This document shows positions 45,890 to 56,871 of a DNA stretch of 64,000 nt, piece by piece. A program made the position numbers and the translations under genes. Source of the stretch: Eriocheir sinensis (lineage: Eukaryota; Arthropoda; Malacostraca; Decapoda; Varunidae); NCBI RefSeq assembly GCF_024679095.1, contig NC_066552.1:14214423-14278422 (forward strand). The letters are read 5' to 3'. The notes under the pieces are model-generated. The model was not told where the DNA came from and searched no databases. It saw nothing but the letters and a program-made list of their open reading frames with translations. The first letter of the stretch is position 1, and the number at the start of each line of letters is the position of its first letter.

Positions 45890-48405
45890 CAGTGGTTTCC
45901 AACCTGTGGGGCGCGCCCCCCTAAGGGGGCACGAAGGGCTGCCAGGGGGGGCGCAAGCACTTCATAAAGTAGAAAAATTACTTAGTTACTAAGTAATTTT
46001 TCTAAATACAATTATAAATTATTTCAAATGCTACTAAGTAACTAAGGAATTAAACAACTATAAAAGATAAAGAGAGAAACGTGCTGTAAATATAAATATT
46101 GTAATCATGCAATGATTACCAGAAACAGTGCTTCGTTCGTATGGTTCCCGTTCGGTTCACGTCTCAGACGCGTCAGTACTCCAGCTTTGGGACTCGGCCG
46201 TGTGGCCACGCCCGGCACTCCGCCCGCCGCCACAGTAGTATGAGGGTGCGGTAGTAAGACGGTAGCTCTGTGACCGTTCTGGACGTAACAAGTGCCTCGT
46301 AAATAACTGTTAATTGCAAAATTACAAAGCCAAGGAACAGTTTTGAGCGTGTGCGTTTATTTCACAAAAATTTTGAAATATGGAAAAGTATTTGATCACT
46401 AAAGGCAAAAGGAAAGAAACTGAAAGTGAACCTCACTCCAGTAAATGTAATGAAAGTAGCAAGCATATGAAAACCAGAAAGTATGACGACAGCTATCTCT
46501 CTCTTGGATTTACATCTACGGTTGTTAGTGGAACGGAGAGACCTCAGTGTGTTGTGTTTAAATATTTTGGCCATGGACAGCATGAAACCAAGCAAATTGA
46601 AGCGCCACCTTGAAACACAGCACCCTGAACATGTTGGTAAATCTCTGGAATTTTTTAAAAGGAGACTTGATGAATATAATAAACAGAGGCGGGCTTTCAC
46701 GAAGACATCTACCATAGCTGCAAGTGCTTTGCTTGCTTCTTATAAAGTTTCCTACAGAATTGCAAGATGCAAAAAGCTCACAACATAGCAGAAACCTTGG
46801 TATTACCCGCTGCTATTGACATGGTGGAAATAATGCTCGGTGAACAAAGTGCCAACAAGTTACGCAGCATTCCTCTTGCAGATAATACAGTTGGCAGAAG
46901 AATTTCAGACATTAGTGATGATTTATGTCATCAGTTGACAGATGCACTTAAATATTCGCATTTTGGGTTGCAAGTAGATGAGGCTACTGATGTAGTGAAA
47001 GATGCTCATTTAATAACTTATGTGCGCTATATATCTGCCAATGAAATTAAGGAAGATCTGTTGTTTTGTAAACCTATTGTTGGTAGAGCCACAGCTGTAG
47101 AAGTGTTCAACATGATTGACAATTTTTTCAATGAACATGGAATAAGCTGGGAAAATTGTGTTGGACTGTGCACTGACGGAGCCCAGTCAATGGCAGGACG
47201 ACATGCTGGACTGCAAGCTTTGGTGAGAGAAAAGGCTCCACACGCTTCATGGACGCACTGCATGCTTCATAGACAGGCACTTGCATCAGGCAGTATGAAT
47301 GAAGAATTGGGTAATTTGCTCAAAGATGTTGTCAGGGTTGTAAATTACATAAAGAACAGTCCATTGAAAGGAAGACTGTTTGCACAGTTATGTAAAGATT
47401 TTGGTGCTGAACACACTGTTCTACTGTATTACTGTGAATCACGCTGGCTATCCCGTGGAAAAGTACTCCAGAGAGTGTATGAACTTAGAAATGAAATTGC
47501 TACATTCCTTTGTGAAAATAAAAACAAAGATGGAGACTTGTTCACAGATGATTATTTCATAAAAAAACTTGCTTACATGGTTGATATCTTTGAGAAACTT
47601 AACCAACTGAATCAGTCTATGCAGGGGCCCCATGTGAATATTTTCACACAGAGTGACAAAATATGTGCATTTATGAAGAAAATTGAGTTATGGAAAAGGA
47701 ATGTAGAAAATCACAGTTTTGATATGTTTCCAAACTTGCAAGAGTTTCTCAAACATACTAGCGTACTAGGTGGAAATGAATTGTTTGCTTAGCACTTGAA
47801 CACTCTCCTGGGGAAGTGCTCATTTTACTTCAAAGATGTAGACACAAGTGATTACGAATGGATAAGGAACCCATTTGGTGATAACTCTACAAGCACACTG
47901 TCTACAGCTGACCAGGAACAACTTATTGATTTGTCATGTGACGGTTCACTGAAACTTGTGTTTGATGCAGGACCTTTGGAACAATTTTGGTTGCAAGTTA
48001 AAGATGAGTACCCTTCCTTGTCAACTAAGGCCATTGACATTTTATTACGTTTTGCGACATCATACTTGTGTGAATCAGGATTTAGTTCAGTTGCTGTTCT
48101 CAAAACAAAATACCGTTCTCGCTTAGTAATAGAAAAGGAATTACGGGTCTCAATTTCATCACATTCTCCAAGATTTGAGAAACTCTGCTCAGAGAAGCAA
48201 GCGCAACCATCACACTAGTAAAGGTAAGCCTATACATTCAGTCATACATATGAGTACATAATTATGTATTGTATCATTTTTTATCTCTGACTTGTGCCGA
48301 CTATGACAGTAAATAGCAATATTTAAACCAGAGTGGAGGGGGGGGCGCAGGGAACTTGTTATTTAATGAAGGGGGGCGAGAATTCGAAAAGGTTGGAAAC
48401 CACTG
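45890..48405 (+). mobile_element. hAT DNA transposon with intact 16-bp terminal inverted repeats
   Basis: Begins CAGTGGTTTCCAACCT and ends AGGTTGGAAACCACTG, perfect 16-bp inverted repeats, with C-run/G-run subterminal sequence (gggcgcgcccccc left, ggggggcgag right). Length 2,516 bp. It encloses a hAT transposase gene. The 8-bp flanks (gcattagt and cctcacgg) do not match, so no target duplication survives. CAGNG ends and gene layout fit the hAT superfamily. Confidence 0.92.
46381..48218 (+). pseudogene. hAT transposase (BED zinc finger type), two frameshifts and one stop
   Basis: Starts at ATG 46381 (MEKYLITKGKRK). The BED finger (PQCVV..., then KPSKLKRHLETQHP) is split by a shift near 46560. 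A second shift lies in the A-run at about 46770. The catalytic core then reads FGLQVDEATDV, GLCTDGAQSMAG, HCMLHRQAL and CESRWLSRGKVLQRVYEL, carrying the usual Asp, Asp and Glu positions. A TAG at 47790-47792 precedes the C-terminal dimerisation region (DILLRFATSYLCESGFS). Length and order match ZBED/SCAND3-like hAT transposases. Cut-and-paste transposase when intact; inactive as read, although three small changes account for all breaks. Confidence 0.92.
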
Positions 48406-48577
48406 CCTCACGGCATGTCCTCTTGTGAAGTCGTCTAGTCTGTGTACCTTACACTCCTATGTTTGACCAAGTCTGACCTCGGTACTTAACATCTCATTTT
48501 GTGCCCCCATCTAGCCTCTGTACCTATAATCTGTACCTGTGTTATCCCTTATGGCTTATGTACTTCATGTACACTAG

Positions 48578-48749
48578 TCTAAAGCAGTTATGTAACGATG
48601 AAGGCGTAGGGTTCACGAACGCATGGCATCACTTCAGCCAGCACCCAGGTTTGTTTTGGGAGGACGTACTCCACCTGAACGAGGTTGGTTCGGCGCGGCT
48701 TGGAAGGCTCCTGAACGAGTCAGTTGAAAGCTTCTCGAAAAGCTATTAA
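48578..48749 (+). pseudogene. CR1 ORF1 C-terminus (SGNH esterase end)
   Basis: Only the last 57 residues remain: GVGFTNAWHHF and WEDVLHLNEVGSARLGRLLNE, which aligns with RDGLHLSPIGAARLGRLLN of the ORF1 at 21377 and keeps the catalytic Asp and His. The upstream part is missing. Confidence 0.85.
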
Positions 48750-48889
48750 AAAAACTGCAGGCGAGGGCAAGGCAAAGGCAACCCTTGATCAACCGAACCG
48801 TAGCGTCGAAAGCGGCTTGCAAGAAACTGTGTAACCAACGACGCCTTCGACAAGCGAACTCATACAACACGACGCGGCCAGCCCAGAAG

Positions 48890-50024
48890 TCACATTTTCA
48901 TTTTGTACACAAATGCGCGTAGTCTATTACCCAAAAAGGACGAAATTAGGACGTATATTTCAACTGAGAAACCAGATGTGGTAGCCAATACAGAGACTTG
49001 GGCCAACTCTGCACATCTAGTATCTGAACTGTCATTTCCCGGGTACGAAAGCTTCCCAAAAAATCGAATGCACAAGAAAGGAGGAGGAGCAATTTGCTAC
49101 GTGAAAAGTACGCTCCCTGCCATAAAAATAGACAAACAGGACGCAGAGAATTAGAACTCCGTCTATGTGGAAATAACTGCGAATAATAAGAAACTAACAC
49201 TTGCGACCGTATACAGGCCTCCAAAACAACAGGCAGAAGACGACACTGCCCTGTACGAAGAGCTTCACTCTTTAACACAAAGTAAAGAAGCAATAATAAT
49301 TGGGGACTTTAATTGCCCTAACATTGACTGGGGACAATTGACTGGAGATCAAGAGGGTAACAGGCTTGTAGAAATGGTGGAGGATTCGTTCCTCACTCAA
49401 GTTGTAACTCAACCGACAAGAGAAAACAATCTGCTGAATCTGGTATTAGTAAGTGACCCCGACCTCATTCGCGACTGTGAAGTTGGTGAAAAAATTAACG
49501 GTTGCGATCACCACTTAATCCGTTTCAATATCAACATAAGTCACAAACTCGTAGACAATCTGCAAGCGATGCAGGAGGAAAAGGATCTTGGAGTCACTAT
49601 CAGCAGTGACCTGAAACACGCGAATCACTGTAAAAAAACATATAACAAAGCCAACACTATGCTCGGGCTCATGGCGAGGAACTTCGAGTGTAAAACACCA
49701 GACGTGATGCTATCCTTGAATAATTCCATGGTAAGACCGCACCTCGAGTATGCAGTACAGTTCTGGTCTCCTAATTACAGAAAGGACATTGATTTACTGG
49801 AAAGGATTCAACGACGAGCCACGAAAATGATACCAACATTAAGGGCTCAACCGTACGAGGAACGACTCAAGCGACTCAATCTCTTTCCAATGGAGAAAAG
49901 ACGCCTACGAGGGGATATGATTCAAGTCTTCAAGTACCTGAAAGAATTCAATAACGTCGAATACTCCAATTTCTTTGAATTGCAAACCAACTCAAGAACT
50001 AGAAATAACGGTTTAACCATTGTC

Positions 50025-50055
<31 letters not shown>

Positions 50056-50872
50056 CAAAGGAGGCAGCTCAAGGGCACACACAAAAAAGAAAACAATAAT
50101 AAAATAAAGCCCGCTACTCGCTGCTCCTAAAAAATAAACAAAAGAGGTGGCCGAAAGAAAGGTCAATTTCGGGAGGAGAGATGTCCTGATACCCTCCTCT
50201 TGAAAGAGTTCAAGTCATAGGCTGGAGGAAATAAAGATGAAGGAAGATTTTTCCAGAGTTTACCTGCGTGAGGGATGAAAGAGTGAAGATGCTGGTTAAC
50301 TCTTGCATAAGGGGTTTGGACAGTAAAGGGATGAGCATGAGTAGAAAGTCGAGTGCAGCGGGGCCGCAGGAGGGGGGAGGCATGCAGTTAGCAAGTTCAG
50401 AAGAGCAGTCAGCGTGGAAATATCGATAGCAGATAGAAAGATAGGCAACATTGCGGCGGAATTTAAGAGGTAGATGACTATCAACAGGAGGAGGAGAGCT
50501 GATGGGACGAAGAGCCTTAGCCTCCACTCTGTCCAGAAGAGCTGTGTGTGTGGAGCCCCCCCACACATGAGATGCATACTCCATACGAGGGCGGACAATG
50601 CCCCTGTATATGGACAGCAACTGTGCAGGGGAGAAGAACTGGCGGAGACGGTACAGAACGCCCAGCCTCGAGGAAGCTGATTTAGTAAGAGATGAGATAT
50701 GAAGTTTCCAGTTGAGTCTAGTCGATGTAACACAGACATCGGAAGGAGTTTCTTTTCAAACCGAGTCATCCGTCGCTGGAACAATCTTCCTTCAGAAGTA
50801 GTAAATGCGAATACTATCAACTCCTTCAAATATAGAATCGACAGTCACTTCGTTGCGTCGGGAGTAAACTGA
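48890..50872 (+). pseudogene. CR1 ORF2 with deleted RT core and nested insertion
   Basis: Endonuclease: LYTNARSLLPKKDE, ANTETW, KKGGGAICYVKS, a stop at 49152-49154 in the same frame, then YRPPKQ, IIGDFNCPNIDWG and NGCDHHLIRF. At about 49560 it jumps straight to MQEEKDLGVTISSDLK, so the entire RT palm with its FADD box is gone. RPHLEYAVQFWSP, KRRLRGDMIQVFKYL and RTRNNGLTI follow, then the nested LINE, then NRVIRRWNNLPSEVV and IDSHFVASGVN with the stop at about 50872. Could not have moved on its own. Confidence 0.88.
50025..50715 (-). mobile_element. LINE 3' part nested in CR1, opposite strand
   Basis: Starts (plus strand) with a T-run at 50025-50051, the complement of a poly(A) tail. On the minus strand it encodes an RT C-terminus: LLTKS-like lead, LSIYRGIVRPRMEYASHVWGG, DRVEAKALR and LKFRRNVAYLSICYRYFH, followed after shifts by the remaining C-terminal sequence. 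The 3' UTR carries agcccgctactcgctgctcc on the plus strand, which identifies the short copy at 30444-30566 as the same family. Target duplication not evident. Confidence 0.85.
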
Positions 50873-50882
50873 ATATTGAGTT

Positions 50883-51009
50883 GCTTGCATCTGCTCCTCA
50901 ATATCGAGGTACTTTCATCTGCTCCTCAATGTCGAGGTGCTTTCATCTGCTCCTCAATATCGAGGTACTCTCATCTACTCCTCAATGTCGAGGTGCTTTC
51001 ATCTGCTCC
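50883..51009 (+). repeat. 27-bp minisatellite in CR1 3' UTR
   Basis: About five copies of a unit like tttcatctgctcctcaatat plus cgaggtac, alternating between caatatcgaggta and caatgtcgaggtg versions. It is not present in the 3' UTRs of the CR1 copies at 17.4 and 44.6 kb. Confidence 0.88.
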
Positions 51010-51112
51010 CCAGGCCCCAGGCTGTCGATCAGATTAAATCACCAAAGCGGGCAACCTCGTAATGAGCCAATAGGCTTTCTGTTGCCTGCATTTCCATGTT
51101 TCCATGTTTCCC

Positions 51113-51780
51113 TTCCTCCTCCCTCTCCCTCTTCCCCTTCTCTTCCCTTCCCCCTTTCCCCTCACTTTCAATTCCCCTTCTCTCCTCCTCCTCCTCCCCC
51201 AATACATGTACCCACTCCTATCCTTCTTCCCTTCCATCCCTTCCTCCCCTTCCTCCACCTAATCCCCCTCCCTTTTCCCCTCCCCTTCCCCTTCCCTTCC
51301 CTCTTCCCCTCTCACCTCGCCTCTCATACCCCTCACCCTACTCCCTCTTCCTCCTCCTCCTCCTGTCTCCGTTTTCCCTCCCCCTCCCTACCCCCTCTTC
51401 CCCTCCTCCTCTTCCCTTTCCCCTTCCCTTCACTTTTAATTCCCCTTCTCTCCTCCTCCTCCTCCCCCAATCCACCTACCCACTCCTATCCTTCCCCTCA
51501 CTCTCCTTCCTCCACCTAATCCCCTTCCGTCTCCCCTCCCTCATACCCATTTTCCCTCCCCTCCCTACCCCCTCTTCTCCTTCTCCTCTTCCCTTCCCCC
51601 TTCCCCTCACTTTCAATCCCCCTTTTCTACCCCCCTCCCTTCCCCCTCCATCCCCCTCCCTCCCCTTCCTCCACCTAATCCCCTTCCTTCTCCCCTCCCC
51701 TTCCCCTTCCCTTTACTCTTCCCCTCTTACCTAGCCTCTCATTCCCCTCCTCCTCCTCCCCCTCCTGTTCCCATTTCAAT
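51113..51780 (+). repeat. Pyrimidine-rich tract with 268-bp duplication
   Basis: Almost pure C/T. A block with aattccccttctctcctcc then cccactcctatccttc at 51170 recurs at 51438. Long Pro/Ser/Leu frames here are artefacts. Confidence 0.9.
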
Positions 51781-51859
51781 CATCCTCTTCCTCCGTCAGT
51801 CATGTATACAAACGGGCCAGTGTTTAGGTGAGGTGTATAAGTATGTTGATAGATCGATA

Positions 51860-52235
51860 CATACATACATACATTCATATAAAGACATAAATACATACAT
51901 ACATACGTACATTATAAAGACATACATACATACATACATATAAAGACATACAAAAAAGCTATAAACACATTTTTTAACAACAAAGGAGACGGCTCAAGGG
52001 CAACAAAGTTTAAAAAAAAAAAATTACAGCTCCCATAAAAGACAAAAGTAAAGAGTATCCAAAAGATAAGTCAATATACATAAATAAATACATAAATAAG
52101 ATCGATACATACATTCACAAATACATACATACATACATACATACATACATACTACAAGGACAGGAAAATACATACATACATACATACATACACATACTAA
52201 GGACAGTAAATTATACACACACATACACACACACA
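51860..52235 (+). repeat. (CATA)n microsatellite, interrupted
   Basis: Runs of CATA at 51865-51960, 52105-52150, 52171-52195 and 52212-52240, split by a LINE 3'-end fragment at 51970-52075. Confidence 0.92.
51970..52075 (-). mobile_element. LINE 3'-end fragment in (CATA)n
   Basis: Plus-strand sequence ttttttaacaacaaaggaga and ggctcaagggcaac mirrors the end of the LINE family at 50025 and 30444, but the inner part (gctcccataaaagac) differs, so it is a related subfamily. T-run on the left equals an A-tail on the minus strand. Confidence 0.75.
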
Positions 52236-52244
52236 TACATATCA

Positions 52245-52998
52245 GTCAGCGCGCGACCTTCCTTGGGTTCACACGTGACTTTGCCCCGCTGCTGTGTGGT
52301 GCCAACTCGCTCTTTCCTCTGTTTTCCTCTGCTTTCGCGGTGTGAGGCGTTCTGTGCTTTTGTGTAACTGCTGCTGTACTGGAGGACTACAAAACCAGGA
52401 GGATTACCCTGCCTTCTACTACAGACCGCTAAGTGTTCTGATTTAGTATTTACTTAGTTAGATAGTGATCCACAGTTACTCCTAGGACAAGTGTATTTAG
52501 CTTCCCACATCTACACTAAATTCAACATTCTTTCACGCCAACCCAGTGCTACACGGTTTTATATTGCTTTTGTGTTTTTTATATTGCTTTTGTGTTTTCT
52601 TCTCCTTCTATTATTAGGATACTTTACTGTGCTGTGATAATAGGACTACGTGAATCAGGCGCGCCAAGCTACGTTAATTTCTAAGTCCACACAAAACACT
52701 AGATAATCCACTTTCCGCGCAAACCTAGTGAACACAGTTATTATCTTCTTTACATAAGTGATTTCTCAGTATATTAATATTGGCCTATGTTTTGTCGTGG
52801 TGGGTAGAAATAACCGCGCCTTTTTACCCGAGACACACCCTTTTCCCCGGGGAATTGACCTGACTGCGACCTCACAGCAGCTGTGGTTTGTTTTCCTAGA
52901 TACACATTTTTGACCTGACGACCTCACCGCAGCTGCGTACTTTGTTATCGTCTTAACGCGCCTAATTGTTTCCGTCTTGCCTCGCCCATATCTTCGCC
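52245..52998 (+). other. Putative 5' UTR of CR1 LINE
   Basis: Non-coding sequence upstream of the ORF1 start at 52999, with a duplicated ttttatattgcttttgtg phrase at 52556-52600. Its outer boundary is taken as the end of the (CATA)n tract. Confidence 0.45.
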
Positions 52999-54512
52999 AT
53001 GACGTCCCTCAAGCGTTGTTCTGGGTGTGGCCTTCGCATGGCCAAGCAGTACTTTCTTTCCAAGGACGTTTGTAGGTTCTGCGTTAAGACTCAGAAGGAT
53101 GATCAGAGGATCATAGAGTTAGATAACAGGGTTACGACTCTCGCCGCCCAGGTACACTTACTGGTTAGTGCAGCAGCAACAAGCCCCGCCTCCTCCTCCT
53201 CCCCTTCCTCTTCCTCTTCTTCCTCGTCCTCCTCCCCTTCCTCTTCCTCTTCTTCCTCGTCCTCCTCCCCTCTAGTATTGTCTTCAACCACACAGCAGCC
53301 CCTCCCATCCTCCTCCTCCTCCTCCTCCTCCTCGACCATCTCCGATCTCCCCGCTTCCCACCCCTCCTTCTCCTCTTCTTCCTCCTCCTCCTCCTCCTCC
53401 TCCTCCTCCTCGCCTTCCTCCTCCGTCCCCCCTCTCCCCTCTCCCCGCCCACCCTCCTCCTCCTCCTCCTCTCCCTCTTCCTCCTCCTTGTCCTCCGCCT
53501 CTTCGCTCGTCCCTCCCTCCCACACCTGTCCTTCACCTTCCCCTTCCCCCTCTTCCTCCTCCCTCTCCTCGTCCGTCCCTCCCTCCCCCACCTCACTCTC
53601 CCTTTCACCTACTCCTCCTTCCTCCTCCTCCTCCTCCTCCTCCCCCTCCTCCTCCTCCGCCTCCAATTCCTCGCCTTCCTCTTCCGCCCCCCTCTCCCCT
53701 CTTCCCGCCCTCTCCTCCTCCGCCTCCTCCCTCTTTCTCCTCCTTGTTCTCCGCCTCCTCGCTCATCCCTCCCTCCAACACCTGTCCCTTACCTTCCCTT
53801 TCCCCTCTTCCTCCTCCCTCTCCTCGTCCATTCCTCCCTCCACCTCACCCTCCCTTTCTCCTTCTTCCTCTTCCTCCTCCTCCTCCCCTTTCCACCTTCC
53901 ACCTCTTCCACAATTTCTCCTCGTTCTTCACAGCAGGTCCCTCCCCTCCTTCCCGCTCCCCTCCCCTTCACCCTCCTCCTGGCCCCCTTCCGACCGTCGG
54001 GTTCTTGTTGTTGGTGATAGTCAGGTTCGTTATGTTGACAGGTATTTTTGCTCCAAGGATAAGAACAGGACGAGGGTGTGTTTCCCAGGGGCAGGGGTGG
54101 GCCATATATCAGACAGGATTGAGGCGTGTATGGCAAGCGGGGATCGAACCCCATTGTCTTTCTCAGCTGTGGCGGAAACGACGTTTCTCGTGTGCCAAGC
54201 GAGGACCTTCTCAGGCGTTTTAGAGAATTGTTAGGCAGGATACGTGACGCTGGTGGGTCACCAGTAGTGTGTGGCGTCCTGCCAAGGAGGGGCGTTGGCG
54301 ATGGATGGCTGTCCAGGGCGATAGCAGTGAACAGCAGACTTGCTGAGCACTGCGAGCGCAATGGGTGGCTGTTCGTCGACAATTGGGACCTCTTCTTTGG
54401 CAACGACGCCCTCTACGCCCGTGACGGGATACACTTGACGTTCAAGGGTGTTGAGGCTCTCTCAGACTCCCTTGAGCGAGCACTTGGTACCCTGAGGGAT
54501 TTTTTAGTATAG
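52999..54512 (+). pseudogene. CR1 ORF1: zinc motif, serine-rich expansion, SGNH esterase; one frameshift
   Basis: Start at ATG 52999 (ttcgccATGACG), preferred over an upstream ATG at 52966 because the zinc motif then aligns with the ORF1 at 21377 (CX2C at 7-10, CX2C at 25-28). A coiled-coil-like piece (IELDNRVTTLAAQVHLL) is followed by about 280 residues dominated by Ser and Pro, coded by (TCC)n. The esterase domain starts at VLVVGDSQVRY (Gly 339-Ser 341), shifts frame near 54145, and goes on with SCGGNDVSRVP and ARDGIHLTFKG to the stop at 54510-54512. All three catalytic blocks are present. Confidence 0.87.
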
Positions 54513-54599
54513 GCGAGGGGGGGAGGAGTAATGGGAGCAATGGGAGGAGTAATGGGAGGGGACATCTAGCTCATAATATAACCAGGCAGCTTAGAAGTA

Positions 54600-54650
54600 A
54601 TTCTAGAAGAGTAACAGAGGACGGGCTAAGAATCTTCTATACTAACAGCA
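54600..54650 (+). pseudogene. CR1 ORF2 start, split by LTR insertion (left part)
   Basis: GLRIFYTNS is the first endonuclease block (compare LYTNARSL at 48.9 kb). The LTR element starts at 54651, and the coding sequence resumes at 63514. Confidence 0.8.
54647..54650 (+). repeat. Target-site duplication AGCA (left)
   Basis: AGCA before the 5' LTR, repeated at 63514-63517 after the 3' LTR. Removing one copy and the element restores the AACAGCAGGAGC codons of the interrupted CR1. Confidence 0.8.
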
Positions 54651-55537
54651 TGTGGTGCCCCGAGGGCTGCGACACCACTCGTGTCATCATCATCTTCACC
54701 GGCAATATTTTCCGATGACAACAGCGGTATCGACCGCTAAAACACAACACGGACTCCAACACATGATTGTCCCCACTGTTCATTTACCAACCTATACACA
54801 ATTGTAATTGCCCATTAACGCACCCGCTTATCTCTCTAAGCCAAAACACAATCACCGCGGCCTAAAAACACGATCAGCCGCGGAACAAAATGTTATGAAA
54901 ACAAAGCTGCGTCACCGCGTGAATTAAGCATGTCGGTTAGGTAGATTATTGTATGAGCTCGGTGTGAGTTTGATGTATGACTCACACGCCTGACGTATTA
55001 CCCTCGCGATATCTGCCTATATAAGAAGCATTTTCTCCAGGCTTGACCTCAGATTAACCAGCACTCTGTTCGTGGCTGGACACTCAGTTGTCCTTCCCTA
55101 GACAACATGGGTAGAACATTCATCGTTGCTACTGTGTGTATGGTGTGAAGAATTACCATAGAGGAAAGCGTATCTAACATATCTATTGTGTTCTATTATC
55201 TTAGTTTTACTTAGGATTATATTTCTATGATACTTTATTGTGTGAGTTTTTACTCAATATTATACCAGTGTTAACGTCAGTAACCAATAGTGAAAGAAAA
55301 CCTGAAGACTCATTGAGTCTAGTAAGCCAGTCGCTGGTTTAAACAATATTTTTACCCTCTGTAATATTAAGTAGTATTAAGGTAGAATAAAATACATATA
55401 AGAAAGGCGACACCGTTTCATCACCCCATTTACGAACTCCTTTAAATACTCCTAAAGTACCAGAATTTTAAGTCAAGTGTCACTAATACAAACAGTGTGT
55501 CGTCTCCCCTGTGTGACCCGGATTACGGGTTACAACA
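54651..55537 (+). repeat. 5' LTR
   Basis: 887 bp, TGTGGTGCCCCG to GGGTTACAACA. TATA box TATATAAG at 55018-55025, with a ctcagatt initiator-like site about 25 bases on. Differs from the 3' LTR at about 54751 (aaaac/aaacc), 54868 (two extra A) and 55134-55146 (two changes). Confidence 0.95.
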
Positions 55538-55538
55538 T

Positions 55539-55556
55539 TGGTGTCAGGTGTGGGGT
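55539..55556 (+). other. Primer-binding-site-like sequence
   Basis: TGGTGTCAGGTGTGGGG begins one base after the 5' LTR. A TGG start at this place is expected for annealing of a tRNA 3' CCA end; I do not assign the tRNA. Confidence 0.65.
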
Positions 55557-55627
55557 GGTGAAACTTGTGGTGAAACATGTGGTGAAACATGTGGTGAAAC
55601 TTGTGGTGAAACTTGTGGTGAAACTTG
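55556..55627 (+). repeat. 12-bp tandem repeat in LTR-element leader
   Basis: Six copies of GTGGTGAAACTT, two of them with CAT in place of CTT, between the primer site and the gag start. It is partly complementary in style to nothing else in the element; role unknown. Confidence 0.9.
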
Positions 55628-55664
55628 CGATTTATATTGGTTTATATTGGTATTGTACTGGTGT

Positions 55665-56871
55665 ATGTCCACATCCGAAAGCGAGGGAGAAGACACTTAT
55701 TCTTGGAATTACGGGAATAAGACTTTAGAGTTAAAAATGCCAGACGAAGGCAAGAACCCTCCCCAAAAGAAGATGGAAAATCGATCACCCTTGCCCAGGA
55801 TGATCTTGTCACGCTACTTAGCCGTCATACCTTGAATGATTTTAGTAGAGTGCAGGGACTCTTATATTTTTGTGGTGGAGAAGAAAAAAGTAGCAAAGCA
55901 CCAAACCTCCCATGCCATAAGCTAGCAAAGAAATGGATAGAGGATATTGAAAGCCGGACACAGGCAAATTGGGACACTACCGGAAAGATTGAGTTAGCCA
56001 AACAATATGCCCTGGGAGCAGCGCGCGATCATCTCCTCGGTTGTATCACTAGATGTGGACAGGATTGGGAAAAAGTAAAGGAAGACTTCCTACGTGTGTT
56101 TCCCACAGTAAGGACCTTTCGGTCCTCCAGAAAGAATTGGGAGAGGCAAAACGGCGGACAGGAGAAAACATCCGCACCTTCCTCATCCGCCTGGAGACAT
56201 TGAGAGACGAGTTGATCGCTCTCAAGCCTGACAATGCCAGTTTGCTAAATGAGATAACCGCTTTACGGCTCAGAGAGGCTTTCCTCCGGCCCTCTTACTC
56301 ATCCTAACGGAGGAAGAAAGGGGACCCACAGAAGGTATTAAAGAAAGGGTATGAGTATATTAAAGCTTATCCAGAGTCGAAGCTATCCGATGCCGATATC
56401 GCCAAAGAAATAAAAGTGCTGAACGTCGGTTCATCCCAGGCATCCGGACCCAAACATGTCTCACAAGCCCGTCCTCCACGCCCTCCAGGCCAGTCACGTT
56501 ACCCGATACCCCAAAGGGGAGGACGGCACGCCGCGCCACCTACACGCCCATATGGGAACGCGCCCACGCCACCTACATGTTATGCTTGTGGGTATGTAGG
56601 ACACATGGCTCGCGATTGCACATATGGAAGGCAGTATAGGGGTGCCTACCACCCACCAACGGGCTCTCGGTACCCTCAGTACCAGCCCACTCGAAACAGG
56701 CGTCAGCCTGTCTCGCTGCGCTGCCTGGCGCCCGGAGTACAGCCGGTCCCTCACCCCGTAGCTCCTGGGTTAACCCTGACCACGAGAAGAACAAAAACAC
56801 GACCCCAGAGTAGCTGCGGCAGTCCACGGCCCTACCAACGCCCTCACGTTGAGATTGTGCGTAGGCGCTAA
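55665..56871 (+). pseudogene. gag of the LTR element, frameshifted
   Basis: The likely start is ATG 55665 (MSTSESEGEDTY). Shifts occur near 55795 (CCC run), 56103 and 56290; the segments visible are 55665-55835, 55832-56203, 56053-56307 and 56416-56871. The middle has a capsid-like helical stretch (DHLLGCITRCGQDW, ENIRTFLIRLETLRDEL). The last segment carries one CCHC knuckle, CYACGYVGHMARDC, in an Arg/Pro-rich nucleocapsid-like context. Gag would package the element RNA. The breaks are described only; no repaired reading is given. Confidence 0.82.

Larger units (their letters stand above)
48578..51112 (+). mobile_element. CR1 LINE, RT core deleted, carrying a nested LINE
   Basis: Order on the plus strand: the end of an esterase ORF1 (48578-48749), ORF2 endonuclease (48890-49557), a direct jump to the RT C-terminus at 49566, interruption at 50025-50715 by an opposite LINE, the last RT residues (50718-50872), and a 3' UTR ending tccatgtttccatgtttcc at about 51112. 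The tail agrees with the CR1 copies at 17142 and 44497. Confidence 0.85.

Noticed and set aside
45882..48413. 8-bp target duplication for the hAT element
   Set aside because: The flanks gcattagt and cctcacgg do not match, so I do not claim one.
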